A stretch of DNA of 64,000 bases from Hoylesella shahii DSM 15611 = JCM 12083 (GCF_000613445.1 NZ_BAIZ01000005.1:44212-108211), one strand, 5' to 3'; shown: positions 1-9,195, numbered from the stretch's first letter. The notes: a model not told the origin generated them from the letters alone. Translations and numbers: made by a program.

Positions 1-688
1 AAATAGCACAGAAAGCCTACCTTTGTTACGAGCCTCAGAAACTTAAAGTGCTTGAAGACATCTTTAAGGCAGGCAACCTTAACCGCGTGATTATCTTCTC
101 TGGCAAGAAACAAAAGGTGAAGGAAATTAACCGCGCCTTGGTGCGGATGAAGATAAACAGCGACGAAATGCACTCGGACCTTTCGCAAGAGGAACGCGAC
201 CAGGTGATGTTCAAGTTCAAGAGTGGCGCAACCGACGTACTCGTTGCAACCGACATCCTGTCGCGGGGCATCGATATCGACGATATCACGATGGTGATTA
301 ATTACGATGTTCCGCACGATGTGGAAGACTATGTGCACCGTATTGGGCGAACTGCGCGTGCCGAACGCGATGGTGTGGCTACACTCTGATTAGCGATCAA
401 GACGTTTATTACTTCCAACAGATTGAACGTTTCTTGGAAAAAGAAATTGAAAAATTGCCCTTACCCGAAGGCATTGGCGAAGGTCCTGAATATAAACCGG
501 CCTCTAGAGCACCGCAAAAGGGTGGAGCAAGAGGTGCCCACGGCGGTAAAAAACGATATGCTAAGGCGTACTCTAACAACCACCGTAACGCCAAACCCAA
601 CCACAATCAGGGCAATGGGGCTAGAAACAATCGCTCGCGAGGCAACAACAACCGCCGTAAAAACAATAAACCGGCCAACAACGCATAG
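1..688 (+). CDS. DEAD-box RNA helicase, C-terminal part (5' end outside window, frameshifted)
   Basis: ATP-dependent RNA helicase of the DEAD-box family, acting on RNA structure in ribosome assembly or mRNA turnover. Only the second RecA-like domain is in the window. Visible motifs are the SGT-like region around FKSGATDVLVATD, then DILSRGIDID (motif V) and HRIGRTAR (motif VI). The reading frame breaks near position 383; reading on in the next frame restores LISDQDVYYFQQIERFLEKE and then a basic, Asn/Gly/Arg-rich tail typical of RNA-binding extensions of these helicases. Restoring one A at 383 would give an uninterrupted gene, so I read this as a sequencing error. Which paralogue (RhlE, DeaD or CsdA type) cannot be decided without the N-terminus. 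Confidence 0.9.
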
Positions 689-779
689 GTTGGAGTGTTG
701 TGAAAGTGGGTTTTGCATGGCTTTAAGCAGCTAGCCTTCTTTCACAATATACACTAAACAAAAAAAGGCTTGCACGAAA

Positions 780-1693
780 ATGAAAACCCAACTGTCTGTT
801 CTCATTCCCACATACAACTATGTTTGTTTGCCACTTGTGCGCGAACTGCACAAGCAGGCTATGGCCATTGAGGGCTTGCAGTTTGAAATTGTGGTGGCCG
901 AAGATGGAAGCGATGAGGCTGAAACCATTGAACGAAATGCCGAAATAATGGCTTGAGTCATTGTAGGCACATCGTTAACACAGAAAATGTGGGTCGTGCG
1001 GTAATTCGTAATCGCCTAGCAGCACAGGCCAACATGCCTTGGCTGCTCTTTGTTGACAGCGATATGCGCGTGGTGAAGCCCAATTTCGTGGAGCGATATT
1101 TACAACTGCCCAACGAGTGTACGGTGGTTTATGGCGGAAACACCACGTATGGCGGTGCATGGACCGACGAACGACTGCTAAGAGTGCGCTACGAGCAGGC
1201 GGCCGAACGACAGTTCACCGCTCAGCAACGTGCAAAACAGCCGCATCATCACATCACCACGTCAAACCTTTTGGTACATAAAGCGGTGATGCAGACCGTT
1301 CCTTTCGATAATCGCTTTATTACTTACGGTTACGAAGACGTGTTTTGGGGTATGTCGTTGGCACAAAAAGGCATTCAAGTGGCACATATCGACAACCCCG
1401 TGGGCTTTAATTATTACGACAACAACGTGGCATTCGTGGCCAAAACCATTGAGGCACTCTACACGCTCTATGCTTTTAGCACAGAACTGGCAGATATCTC
1501 GCCCATCATTAGGCTCGAACGTCGCTTGCATCACTGGCATCTGGATGGCCTTGTATGCAAAATGCTCAATAGAATGATGCCTATGCTGCATTGCAACATC
1601 GTGGGGGTTAAACCCTCTCTCGTGGCCTTTAAGCTGTTTAAGCTGTGCACCTATCTGCGAATAGCGCAGACAAAAGGCCAAAACAACACCTAA
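780..1693 (+). CDS. Family 2 glycosyltransferase (frameshifted)
   Basis: GT-A fold family 2 glycosyltransferase, probably adding sugars to a cell-surface glycan. The ATG at 780 starts MKTQLSVLIPTYNY, the canonical GT2 N-terminus, followed by VVAEDGSDE. A DxD-like FVDSDMRV metal and nucleotide-sugar site and a later YGYEDVFWG, with the ED of the catalytic base region, lie in the second half. The frame changes near 947, where AAATAATGG probably should read one A longer. The two halves join cleanly as EINGLSH. The product would be about 304 residues, without an obvious membrane segment. Acceptor and sugar are unknown; no other polysaccharide genes adjoin it. Confidence 0.87.
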
Positions 1694-1822
1694 TTGGTAT
1701 AACTGGAAACAACGTAAGGATTGGCAAAACATATGTGCAAGGAGCAATTATCGCACCGAACGCGACTGATACACCGTCCTAACACCTTATTATATATATG
1801 TATGTCTAAACTAACTTATGCA

Positions 1823-3139
1823 ATGAGAAAAACAATCTTGCTTGCCTTCGCCCTGCTATGTGCTGTTGGGGTTAAGGCTAAACATGGCAATGCGCCTGAA
1901 AATTATGTGCCCACGGCGCAAAACCTTGCTGCCCGCGAAGCATTTCAAGACCAGAAGTTTGGCGTGTTTCTACATTGGGGACTCTACTCGATGATTGGTG
2001 AAAGCGAATGGGTGATGACCAATCGCAACATCAACTACAAGGAATACCCCAAGTTGGCCGAGACTTTTTACCCCTCTAACTTCAATGCAGATGAGTGGGT
2101 AGCTGCCATTAAGGCCGCTGGTGCTAAGTATATAACCATCACCACGCGCCACCATGATGGTTTTTCGCTATACAAAACAGGCACTAGTACCTATAATTCG
2201 GTTGATGGCTCACCTTTTAAGCGCGACATTATCAAAGAGATGGCCGATGCCTGTGCCCGCCAAGGCATCAAGCTACACCTCTATTACTCGCACCTAGACT
2301 GGTATCGTACCGATTATCCCGTGGGAAGAACGGGCAAAGGAACGGGTAGACCCAAGGATGCTGTCAACTGGAAAAGCTATTACAACTTTATGAATACGCA
2401 GCTAACTGAGCTGCTTACCAACTATGGACCAGTTGGTGCCATCTGGTTTGATGGCTGGTGGGATCACGATAGCGACCCAACACCCTTTGATTGGGAACTT
2501 CCCGAGCAATATGCTCTCATTCATAAGTTGCAACCCCAGTGCTTAATAGGCAACAATCATCATCAAACACCCTTTGCAGGTGAAGATATTCAGATATTCG
2601 AACGCGACCTACCTGGAGAAAATACAGCCGGACTTTCGGGTCAAAGCATTAGCCATTTGCCTCTTGAATCGTGCCAAACCATCAACGAACATTGGGGATA
2701 TTCGTTGGTCGACACCAATTATAAATCGGGTAAAGAACTTATCCAGATGTTGGTTAGAGCAGCAGGAAAAAATGCTAACCTGTTGTTAAACGTTGGTCCA
2801 GAGCCTGGTGGTCGTCTTCCTTCTATGGCTGTTGATCGCCTCAAAGAGGTTGGACATTGGCTATCTAAGTATGGTAACACCATCTATGGCACGCGTGGCG
2901 GGGTGGTAGGTCCACATACATGGGGCGTTAGCACGCAGCGAGGCAACAAACTTTACATTCACATCATGGACCTGCAAGACTCTGGACTGTATTTGCCACT
3001 TGGTAACCGCATGCCCAAACAGGCCACAGAGTATGCCACAGGCAAGCGTGTTAATTTTACAAAGCATGCCGATGGCGTGACACTTCATCTTAATAAAGTG
3101 CCCACTGATATTGATTATGTGGTGGAGTTGACGATGTAA
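1823..3139 (+). CDS. Secreted GH29 alpha-L-fucosidase
   Basis: Exo-acting alpha-L-fucosidase of glycoside hydrolase family 29, releasing fucose from host or dietary glycans. I chose the ATG at 1823 because it gives MRKTILLAFALLCAVGVKAK, a clean signal peptide; the open frame upstream has no signal features. Family hallmarks in the 438-residue product are FGVFLHWGLYS near the mature N-terminus, TTRHHDGFSLY, and IWFDGWWDHD, whose first Asp is the expected nucleophile. The C-terminal part resembles the usual small beta domain. Periplasmic or surface location is inferred. It is not next to a SusCD pair, so it is not part of a recognisable polysaccharide utilisation locus here. Confidence 0.93.
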   Translation: MRKTILLAFALLCAVGVKAKHGNAPENYVPTAQNLAAREAFQDQKFGVFLHWGLYSMIGESEWVMTNRNINYKEYPKLAETFYPSNFNADEWVAAIKAAGAKYITITTRHHDGFSLYKTGTSTYNSVDGSPFKRDIIKEMADACARQGIKLHLYYSHLDWYRTDYPVGRTGKGTGRPKDAVNWKSYYNFMNTQLTELLTNYGPVGAIWFDGWWDHDSDPTPFDWELPEQYALIHKLQPQCLIGNNHHQTPFAGEDIQIFERDLPGENTAGLSGQSISHLPLESCQTINEHWGYSLVDTNYKSGKELIQMLVRAAGKNANLLLNVGPEPGGRLPSMAVDRLKEVGHWLSKYGNTIYGTRGGVVGPHTWGVSTQRGNKLYIHIMDLQDSGLYLPLGNRMPKQATEYATGKRVNFTKHADGVTLHLNKVPTDIDYVVELTM

Positions 3140-3162
3140 ACGTACCATCTAAGCGCAGCAAA

Positions 3163-3192
3163 ACATCAGTACAAGGTCCCTTGTACTGATGT
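3163..3192. terminator. Perfect hairpin after the fucosidase gene
   Basis: Two 14-base arms, ACATCAGTACAAGG and its exact complement, are separated by two bases, 23 bases after the fucosidase stop. There is no long T run, so termination is plausible but unproven. The core TACAAG...CTTGTA is the same dyad found in the family B 22-bp repeats at 28.5 and 53.4 kb. Confidence 0.6.
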
Positions 3193-3268
3193 CTGTATGC
3201 GCGTTACAGCTGGCAACAGCTTTTCAAAACATTTGTTTTTCACCATGACAATATAAGATACCTAATCT

Positions 3269-3949
3269 ATGACCTTTCTACCAGAAGAAAAACAACAAAA
3301 AGCAAAAGACGTACTGCGAAGAAACACGAAATACACCGACTTGCACTTCTATCAGAAGACGGATGTCGTATTCCAGCTAACGTATATCTTCTGCAAGCGT
3401 TTTTTACCTAAGTATGGCGACCGTACCGTAGACCAAATGGTTCAGGCCGCGCGTTCGAGTAAGCAAAACATTGTCGAGGGAATTGAAGACGGCAATACTT
3501 CGACAGAGATCGAACTTAAACTGCTTAATGTGGCTCGTGGTTCACTTCGCGAGTTGCGCGAAGATTATGAAGATTTTGTGCATACGCGTGGCCTTACTTG
3601 TTGGGACAATGCGCATCCTCGCTACAACTCGATGCTCAAATTTTGCAGGGCAAACAACAAGGCAGAGTGCTATTTGCCTTACGCCAACAAATGGACGGCA
3701 GAGGAGTTCTGCAATACGCTGCTTACGCTTTGCCACATCACGGATAAGATGATGTGCAGTTATCTGAAAGTATTAGAGAAGCGGTTTGTGGAACAGGGCG
3801 GCATTAAAGAACGTATGCACGCTGCTCGCACGGGGTATAGGCAGGCTCAAGACGAATTGTTGGAGAGGTTGAAAACGGAGAACGAACAATTAAAGGCCGA
3901 AGTGCAAAGGCTGAAAGCAGAGTTGAAGATGGGGAAGCTGGAAGAGTGA
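3269..3949 (+). CDS. Four-helix-bundle protein (23S rRNA IVP / Avd-like family) with C-terminal coiled coil
   Basis: The 226-residue protein belongs to the four-helix-bundle family related to the proteins encoded in 23S rRNA intervening sequences and to Avd of diversity-generating retroelements. The helical core (about residues 20-175) contains SSKQNIVEGIEDG and a LRELREDYEDF helix, both typical. The last 40 residues form a heptad-like coiled coil (ENEQLKAEVQRLKAELK). Function is unknown in this free-standing form; nucleic-acid binding is suggested by the family. No reverse transcriptase or rRNA lies beside it. It is followed at once by a 9-bp tandem repeat tract, an association worth noting. 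Confidence 0.85.
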   Translation: MTFLPEEKQQKAKDVLRRNTKYTDLHFYQKTDVVFQLTYIFCKRFLPKYGDRTVDQMVQAARSSKQNIVEGIEDGNTSTEIELKLLNVARGSLRELREDYEDFVHTRGLTCWDNAHPRYNSMLKFCRANNKAECYLPYANKWTAEEFCNTLLTLCHITDKMMCSYLKVLEKRFVEQGGIKERMHAARTGYRQAQDELLERLKTENEQLKAEVQRLKAELKMGKLEE

Positions 3950-3965
3950 GAGGTTCTTTTTGATT

Positions 3966-4109
3966 CTCCTAGGCATTCTAGTAATCCTAGGCTTTCTAGT
4001 AATCCTAGTAATCCTAGTAATCCTAAGTATCCTAGGCATCCTAGGCATCTTAGTAGCGCTAGCTATCCTAGGCTTCTTAGTTATCTTATGCCTCCCTGTT
4101 ACCCTAGAA
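3966..4109. repeat. Degenerate 9-bp tandem repeat, about 16 units
   Basis: Consecutive 9-base units with consensus ATCCTAG(G/T)(C/A) run without gaps for 144 bases; the most conserved unit, ATCCTAGGC, contains the palindrome CCTAGG. Because 9 is a multiple of three, both strands stay open and encode Ile/Leu-Gly or Arg-Ile-Thr-rich repeats, which I take as artefacts. The tract fills the gap between the four-helix-bundle gene and the promoter of the DUF4923 gene. Confidence 0.9.
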
Positions 4110-4125
4110 ATGTTATTCCCCAAAC

Positions 4126-4155
4126 TTTGTTTTCCCGCATTTTTGTGTACCTTTG
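4126..4155 (+). promoter_or_regulatory. Bacteroidetes-type promoter for the DUF4923 gene
   Basis: TTTG at 4126-4129 and TACCTTTG at 4148-4155 are separated by 18 bases, matching the -33/-7 pattern of the Bacteroidetes primary sigma factor. The ATG follows 25 bases later. Confidence 0.75.
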
Positions 4156-4180
4156 CAGAACAAAAAAATTAGAGTATAAA

Positions 4181-4830
4181 ATGAAAATGAAATTGATTGC
4201 AGGCATGGCCATAGCTGCTATGTCGCTAATGGGCAACAAAGCATATGCCCAAATAGACTTTGGAAAAATACTTCAGAATGGCGCGAGGTGCTATCTAATG
4301 GCGGTTCTACAGACGATTTGGTATCGGGAATCACCTCAATTTTCTCAAGTAAGAAAGTGGCAACAATAGAAGACTTAGCTGGCGATTGGGCTTATACCGA
4401 ACCTGCTGTGGTGTTTATGAGTGATAACCTGCTGAAAAAAGCGGGCGGAAAACTGATGGCAAGTGCCATAGAGAAGAAAATTGAAACGCAACTCAATAAA
4501 GTGGGTATTAAAAAAGGTGCTATGTCGATGAACTTTACCACCAAAGGCACGTTTACGCAGACTATCGGAGGTCGCAAACTTAGTGGCACTTTCACCATTA
4601 AAGGCCAACAAGTGGTGCTGAAATATGCTGGTCAAGTGAAACAACTTGTTGGTACAACACAGGTGGATGGCAACGACTTGCTTATCGTTATGGATGCCTC
4701 TAAGCTGCTTACTTATCTCAAAACCATAGGCGCTTATAGCGGAAATACTTCGCTCAAAACTGCAACGTCGCTGATTGGAAGCATGAATGGAATGCTCTGC
4801 GGAATGCGACTAAATCGCGTAAGCAAGTAA
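4181..4830 (+). CDS. DUF4923 family secreted protein (frameshifted)
   Basis: Secreted protein of the Bacteroidetes DUF4923 family, lipocalin-like and of unknown function. The ATG at 4181 opens MKMKLIAGMAIAAMSLMGNKAYAQ, a signal peptide ending in AYA-Q. The body contains IEDLAGDWAYTEPAVVF and later a glycine- and beta-rich stretch (FTTKGTFTQTIGGRKLSGTF) that fits a small beta barrel. The frame slips near 4282 (GGCGCGAG, probably GGCGGCGAG originally), joining the two halves as NGGEVLSNGG. It has its own promoter and a weak hairpin behind it, so it is probably monocistronic. Confidence 0.82.
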
Positions 4831-4846
4831 AAAAGCATACGAAAAG

Positions 4847-4871
4847 GCTGTGTCATCACAGAAAACACAGC
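4847..4871 (+). terminator. Probable terminator after the DUF4923 gene
   Basis: GCTGTGT pairs with ACACAGC across an 11-base loop and is followed by ACTTTTAAG. The stem is short and the T run weak. Confidence 0.45.
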
Positions 4872-4889
4872 ACTTTTAAGACCTATACG

Positions 4890-4920
4890 TTGCGTAATAC
4901 AAAGAAAAATCGTAACTTTG
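4890..4920 (+). promoter_or_regulatory. Promoter of the rplY operon
   Basis: TTG at 4890 and TAACTTTG at 4913-4920, 20 bases apart, fit the Bacteroidetes consensus. It sits about 95 bases upstream of the rplY ATG, leaving room for a 5' leader. Confidence 0.72.
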
Positions 4921-5015
4921 CACCGCTTTTTGAAGCACATCAATCGTGAAATTGATATTTCGTGTGATGGCGAATTAAGCGCATTTAATAATAACTTAAT
5001 TTAGAGTAACACATT

Positions 5016-5612
5016 ATGAGAGAAATTAATGTAGCAGGTAAGAGCAGAAGCAACCTGGGTAAAAAGGCTTCTAAGGAAATGAGAAAAGAGGGATTGATTC
5101 CCTGTAACCTCTATGGCGAAAAGAAAAATGCTGATGGATTGCCCGAGGCTCTTTCGTTTACCGTTCCAATGGCCGACCTTCGTAAAGTGGTTTACACTCC
5201 CCATATCTATGTTGTAAACTTGGATATCGATGGCCAAAAGCACACTGCCATCATGAAAGAGTTGCAATTCCACCCCGTAACAGACGCTCTGCTACACGTA
5301 GACTTCTACGAAATCACCGAAGAAAAGAGCATCTCAATCGGTATTCCTGTTAACCTCGTGGGCTTGGCTCAAGGTGTTCGCGATGGTGGACGTCTTAGCT
5401 TGTCTATCCGTAAGCTTGTTGTTAAGGCTCCTTACAAGCAAATTCCCGAGAAACTTGACGTTAACGTAACTGCATTGGGTATCGGTAAGAGCATCAAAGC
5501 TGGAGAACTTTCGTTCGAAGGTTTGGAAGTGGTAACTCCAAAAGATGTTATCGTTTGTACAGTTAAGATGACACGTGCCGCTGCTGCTGCCGCTGCTGCC
5601 GCCGCTAAGTAA
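5016..5612 (+). CDS. rplY: 50S ribosomal protein L25/general stress protein Ctc
   Basis: Binds 5S rRNA in the large ribosomal subunit. The 198-residue product is the long CTC form: an N-terminal L25 domain (about 1-95, beginning MREINVAGKSRSNLGKKASKEMRKEG, with LIPCNLYG) and a C-terminal TL5-like beta domain (about 100-185). It ends in an alanine-only tail of about 10 residues, encoded by GCT/GCC repeats, a common variable tail in this group. It leads a same-strand run with pth and the S4-domain gene, spaced 10-33 bases apart, so a translation-related operon is likely. Confidence 0.96.
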   Translation: MREINVAGKSRSNLGKKASKEMRKEGLIPCNLYGEKKNADGLPEALSFTVPMADLRKVVYTPHIYVVNLDIDGQKHTAIMKELQFHPVTDALLHVDFYEITEEKSISIGIPVNLVGLAQGVRDGGRLSLSIRKLVVKAPYKQIPEKLDVNVTALGIGKSIKAGELSFEGLEVVTPKDVIVCTVKMTRAAAAAAAAAAK

Positions 5613-5645
5613 TATGAAAATGGGCTTTGAGATGCCCTTTACCGA

Positions 5646-6215
5646 ATGGAGAAATATTTAATTGTAGGCTTGGGAAACCCCGGAAGAGAATACGAGGCTA
5701 CCCGTCACAATACTGGATTTATGATATTGGACGCTTTTGCTAAAGCGTCCAATATTGTTTTTGAGGATAAACGTTATGGCTTTATCACCTCAACAATGGT
5801 CAAAGGTCGTAAACTGTTCTTGCTTAAGCCTTCTACGTTTATGAATCTTAGCGGAAACGCCGTGCGATATTGGCTTGATAAGGAGAATATCCCGCAAGAA
5901 AATTTGCTCGTTGTGGTAGACGATTTGGCTCTACCCCTAGGCACTTTGCGCCTTAAAGGGAATGGAAGCAATGGTGGACACAATGGATTGGGCCATATTC
6001 AACAGCTTATCGGACCGCAGTATGCTCGTTTGCGCGTGGGGATTGGTAACGAATTTCCACGCGGTGGACAGGTAGACTGGGTGCTTGGGGAATATGATGA
6101 GGAGGAACAGAAAACCTTACAGCCAGTAATTGAACGAAGCATTGAGATAATCAAAAGCTTTGCATTGGCTGGATTAACCATAACAATGAACCAGTTTAAC
6201 AAAAAGAATGCATAA
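5646..6215 (+). CDS. pth: Peptidyl-tRNA hydrolase
   Basis: Cleaves the ester bond of peptidyl-tRNAs that drop off the ribosome, recycling tRNA. The 189 residues match the usual bacterial Pth length. The catalytic set is visible: [17 protein letters not shown] supplies the conserved Asn and catalytic His, [11 protein letters not shown] the Asp, and [11 protein letters not shown] the substrate-binding loop. The gene starts 33 bases after rplY, a pairing common across bacteria. Confidence 0.97.
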   Translation: MEKYLIVGLGNPGREYEATRHNTGFMILDAFAKASNIVFEDKRYGFITSTMVKGRKLFLLKPSTFMNLSGNAVRYWLDKENIPQENLLVVVDDLALPLGTLRLKGNGSNGGHNGLGHIQQLIGPQYARLRVGIGNEFPRGGQVDWVLGEYDEEEQKTLQPVIERSIEIIKSFALAGLTITMNQFNKKNA

Positions 6216-6224
6216 TACTTTGCT

Positions 6225-6638
6225 ATGAACGAGGCAAGAATTGACAAATGGCTGTGGGCCGCAAGGATATTCAAAACCCGCTCGATAGCGGCCGACGCTT
6301 GTAAAAACGGACGGGTTACATTTAATGGAATGAACATGAAACCAAGTCGAACCATCAAGGAAGGCGACGTGGTGAGTGTGAAAAAACCACCTGTTATCTA
6401 TTCGTTTAAGGTTCTTAAGGCCATTGAACAACGTGTGGGCGCTAAATTGTTGCCCGAAATTTATGAAAATGTTACCGACCCGAAACAATACGAACTGCTG
6501 CAGATGAGCCGTATTAGTGGCTTTATTGATAGGGCACATGGCACGGGCCGACCAACTAAGAAGGAACGAAGAGCCTTAGATGCCTTTGTAGACCCTGTGA
6601 TGTTTGGGTTCGACGACGATGAAGAAGACGAGGATTAA
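6225..6638 (+). CDS. S4-domain RNA-binding protein (Hsp15/HslR-like)
   Basis: 137-residue protein with an N-terminal S4 domain (ARIDKWLWAARIFKTRSIA, then VTFNGMNMKPSRTIKEGDVV) followed by a basic linker (GTGRPTKKERR) and a strongly acidic C-terminus (DDDEEDED). Hsp15 relatives bind stalled 50S subunits carrying nascent chains; that role fits its position directly after pth, ten bases away. Specific function here is inferred from family only. Confidence 0.9.
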   Translation: MNEARIDKWLWAARIFKTRSIAADACKNGRVTFNGMNMKPSRTIKEGDVVSVKKPPVIYSFKVLKAIEQRVGAKLLPEIYENVTDPKQYELLQMSRISGFIDRAHGTGRPTKKERRALDAFVDPVMFGFDDDEEDED

Positions 6639-6775
6639 AGTCTAGATAGGCTGCTTGCTGTAGGCTTTTACTGTTTAATTTTAGACAAATTACTCTTTCA
6701 CTGAGGATAATAGAGTGCTCTTTGGTACTCAATACAACATTCAACAACGACAACAATAACGCAAATACAAAACCT

Positions 6776-7351
6776 ATGACCAACATTGCCATCTTTGTTT
6801 CGGGTAGTGGTACCAATTGCGAGAACATCATTAACTACTTTGCTAATGATGCCAACGTGCATATCGCATTGGTGTTGAGCAATAGACCAGATGCTTATGC
6901 ACTGGTAAGGGCCAAAAATCACCATGTGCCAACGGCTGTTTTAACCAAAAGCGAGTTTAATAACGAGGCCAAAGTGATGAACTTACTTCATGCACACGAT
7001 GTCAATTTTATTGTTTTGGCTGGTTTCTTGCTCATGATTCCGACTTTTCTTGTTTCGGCTTTCCGTCAACGTATGCTCAATATTCATCCTGCTTTATTGC
7101 CCAAATATGGCGGTAAAGGCATGTATGGACACCATGTTCACGAAGCGGTGAAGCTCGCAGGAGAAGTAGAAACAGGTATCACTATTCATTGGGTGAGCGA
7201 TGTTTGTGATGGTGGAGAGATTGTGGCGCAGTTCTCTACGCCTCTTACGAGTGCCGATACGCCCGATGATATCGCAGCAAAGGTGCATCTTTTAGAGCAA
7301 GCTCACTTCCCAGAAGTTATCAAACAAGTGTTGGGTAAAGTCAATTTATAG
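6776..7351 (+). CDS. purN: Phosphoribosylglycinamide formyltransferase
   Basis: Transfers a formyl group from 10-formyl-THF to GAR in purine synthesis. I place the start at ATG 6776, giving MTNIAIFVSGSGTNCENI, the usual N-terminus; the open frame upstream is Asn-rich and unlike the family. Catalytic residues are visible as NIHPALLPKYGGKGMYG (Asn and His) and HWVSDVCDGGEIVAQ (Asp). The 191-residue length is normal. It follows the S4-domain gene after 137 bases. Confidence 0.95.
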   Translation: MTNIAIFVSGSGTNCENIINYFANDANVHIALVLSNRPDAYALVRAKNHHVPTAVLTKSEFNNEAKVMNLLHAHDVNFIVLAGFLLMIPTFLVSAFRQRMLNIHPALLPKYGGKGMYGHHVHEAVKLAGEVETGITIHWVSDVCDGGEIVAQFSTPLTSADTPDDIAAKVHLLEQAHFPEVIKQVLGKVNL

Positions 7352-7374
7352 TTTAAGATAAATACACAACTAAG

Positions 7375-8106
7375 ATGAAAAAAACAGCTTTAATCTTTGT
7401 GGCGCTGCTTGCTACGATTTGTTCTAATGCGCAAGCGCCCCAGAAAGTGGAACGATGGCCATCGTTTCTACAAAAAACAGACTTGCCCAATGCCACTAAG
7501 TTTATTCCAGCTCCGCCCGATACTTCGAGCATTGATTATCTAAAAGACTTTAATCACTATCAGTGGGGCAAGTCGATGCGTAACACTGAGCGTGGAAAAC
7601 AGGCCGTTTATGATGCGTATGTCGAGGTCGACTCGGTGCTTAAAGGCTTTTCAGAGGCTTTTGGCATGTTAATCACCAAACAAACTGCTCCCGAATTGTA
7701 TTATTTAATGGAGCGTGTGGAGAACGACGGTAGTCTTTCGGTGCGCGCTGCAAAGAAAAAATATATGCGCAAACGACCTTATGTGCAGTTTGGAGAACCA
7801 ACAGGCGTGCCTGCTGATGAAGAAGAATTGCGTAAAACGGGTTCTTTCCCCTCAGGGCATACCGCTCGTGGATGGGCTATGGCCTTAGTATTGGCCGAGA
7901 TTAATCCCGAACGCCAAGACGAAATCTTGGAACGTGGTTATCAATATGGTGAGAGTAGGGTTATTGTAGGCTATCATTACCAGAGCGATGTCGATGTTGC
8001 GCGCGTTGCTGCTAGTGGAGCAGTGGCCCGTTTGCATGCCGATGAGGGTTTTCGTAAACAACTTGAAAAGGCTAAAAAAGAATTTGCACGCTTGAAGAAG
8101 AAATAG
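7375..8106 (+). CDS. Secreted PAP2-family acid phosphatase (class A type)
   Basis: Periplasmic phosphatase of the PAP2/class A non-specific acid phosphatase family. MKKTALIFVALLATICSNAQA is a signal peptide. The three signature motifs are present: K-x6-RP in AKKKYMRKRP, PSGHT in SFPSGHTARGW, and SR-x5-H-x3-D in SRVIVGYHYQSDVD. The 243-residue length suits PhoN-like enzymes rather than the membrane lipid phosphatases. Natural substrate is unknown. It lies 24 bases after purN and before a strong hairpin, so it probably ends the transcript. Confidence 0.92.
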   Translation: MKKTALIFVALLATICSNAQAPQKVERWPSFLQKTDLPNATKFIPAPPDTSSIDYLKDFNHYQWGKSMRNTERGKQAVYDAYVEVDSVLKGFSEAFGMLITKQTAPELYYLMERVENDGSLSVRAAKKKYMRKRPYVQFGEPTGVPADEEELRKTGSFPSGHTARGWAMALVLAEINPERQDEILERGYQYGESRVIVGYHYQSDVDVARVAASGAVARLHADEGFRKQLEKAKKEFARLKKK

Positions 8107-8141
8107 AATGGCGAGATACGCCAAAGTGTGAATACCTTAAC

Positions 8142-8190
8142 GGGGTATTTATGGTAAGCGATATTGCTGCCATAAATGCCCCATTTTGTT
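8142..8190 (+). terminator. Terminator hairpin after the PAP2 gene
   Basis: GGGGTATTTATGG pairs with CCATAAATGCCCC (one G-T pair) and is followed by a T-rich ATTTTGTTTG. It separates two convergent genes and could act in both directions. Confidence 0.75.
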
Positions 8191-8246
8191 TGTCTAAGCC
8201 CGCCAAAAGACAATGGATATCATCTTTTCTTTAACGCTTTATTACC

Positions 8247-8630
8247 TTACTCCTTTATCAGCATGCGATAAGCTTCGTCGAAGGCTTTAGGGTGTCGGCC
8301 AATAAGGCAGATGTTTACCAGGCAATTAGCGGCAAGCTCGATGTCGGTGAGGTCAACACCCTTTTCTTTCACCACCTCTTTGCCCAAGCACACTTCCCAC
8401 GTGGTGTCGAAAGCGGCGTCTTCGGCTCCCATGAACGATGCGTCGCTGTTGGGGTCGGGCATTATTCGGTAACGAATATTCTTCTTTGAAGCCACGGGTT
8501 TCATTCCCATTAATATGTTATAGCCCAGTTGAAGAGCTGTGCGATACTTTCCTGTGCCAGGGAACATGTCGGCGACAACAGGCATGAGGTCGTCGAATGG
8601 ATAACGTTGTAAGAGTTGTTGTAGTTTCAT
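8247..8630 (-). CDS. Conserved hypothetical protein
   Basis: 127-residue soluble protein with no signal peptide or membrane segment. Helical N-terminus (MKLQQLLQRYPFDDLMPVVADMFPG) and a central TWEVCLGKEVV beta segment; I do not recognise the family. The frame is open end to end, composition matches its neighbours, and it sits 45 bases downstream of the exonuclease gene on the same strand. The product looks like the small Prevotellaceae hypothetical proteins that occur beside DNA metabolism genes, but no function can be assigned. Confidence 0.75.
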   Translation of the reverse strand: MKLQQLLQRYPFDDLMPVVADMFPGTGKYRTALQLGYNILMGMKPVASKKNIRYRIMPDPNSDASFMGAEDAAFDTTWEVCLGKEVVKEKGVDLTDIELAANCLVNICLIGRHPKAFDEAYRMLIKE

Positions 8631-8675
8631 TCTTGTCTAGTTTTATGTGGTTTGAGTTGGGAATGCATTTCCCAA

Positions 8676-9173
8676 TCAGAGTATTTTCAATGCTATGGCA
8701 GCGCAAGCTTCAGCATCGGCCAATGCGTGGTGGTGCTTATCCAGTTCGTAACCGCAGTGTTTGGCCACGGTGGGCAGCTTAAAGTCGGTTAGCCCAGCAT
8801 CTTTTAGTTTGCGTCTCGCTGTTAATAGGGTGCAAAAGAATGGGTAATCTGGATATTCCATTTCGTAAGCAGCGAAGGCCGCTTTAAGGCACGACTCGTC
8901 GAAAGCCTTGTTATGTGCCACCAATGCCTTGTTTCTTATCAGTGGCGCAATCTCTGCCCACACTTCAGGAAATGTGGGTTGTCCGTTTGTGTCGGCAGTA
9001 GTTAGGCCGTGAACACTTATGCATACGTCTTCAAAATAATTAGGTGTGGGTTGAATAAGGTGGTAATACGACCCTACAATCTCACCCTCTTCCACCAGAA
9101 CAAGGCCCACGCTGCACACGCTTTCCCTTTTAAAATTGGCCGTTTCGAAGTCGATTGCTGCAAAGCTATTCAT
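8676..9173 (-). CDS. DEDDh 3'-5' exonuclease (DnaQ/epsilon-like)
   Basis: 165-residue stand-alone exonuclease of the DnaQ superfamily, removing nucleotides from DNA or RNA 3' ends. The three Exo motifs are clear: AIDFETANF (Exo I, D-x-E), VAHNKAFDESCL (Exo II) and HHALADAEACAAI (Exo IIIepsilon, H-x4-D). It is too short to carry any extra domain and is probably not the polymerase III proofreading subunit itself but one of the small accessory exonucleases that Bacteroidetes carry. Confidence 0.9.
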   Translation of the reverse strand: MNSFAAIDFETANFKRESVCSVGLVLVEEGEIVGSYYHLIQPTPNYFEDVCISVHGLTTADTNGQPTFPEVWAEIAPLIRNKALVAHNKAFDESCLKAAFAAYEMEYPDYPFFCTLLTARRKLKDAGLTDFKLPTVAKHCGYELDKHHHALADAEACAAIALKIL

Positions 9174-9195
9174 TCTTTTTAAATATTTTAAAACG

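Noticed and set aside
3269..4109. Diversity-generating retroelement around the Avd-like gene
   Set aside because: No reverse transcriptase, template repeat or variable-repeat gene in the flanking DNA.
3890..4172. Overlapping open frames on both strands across the 9-bp repeat (Ile/Leu-rich and Arg/Thr/Ile-rich)
   Set aside because: The 9-base period keeps all frames periodic, so long frames arise without coding; no family features or start signals.
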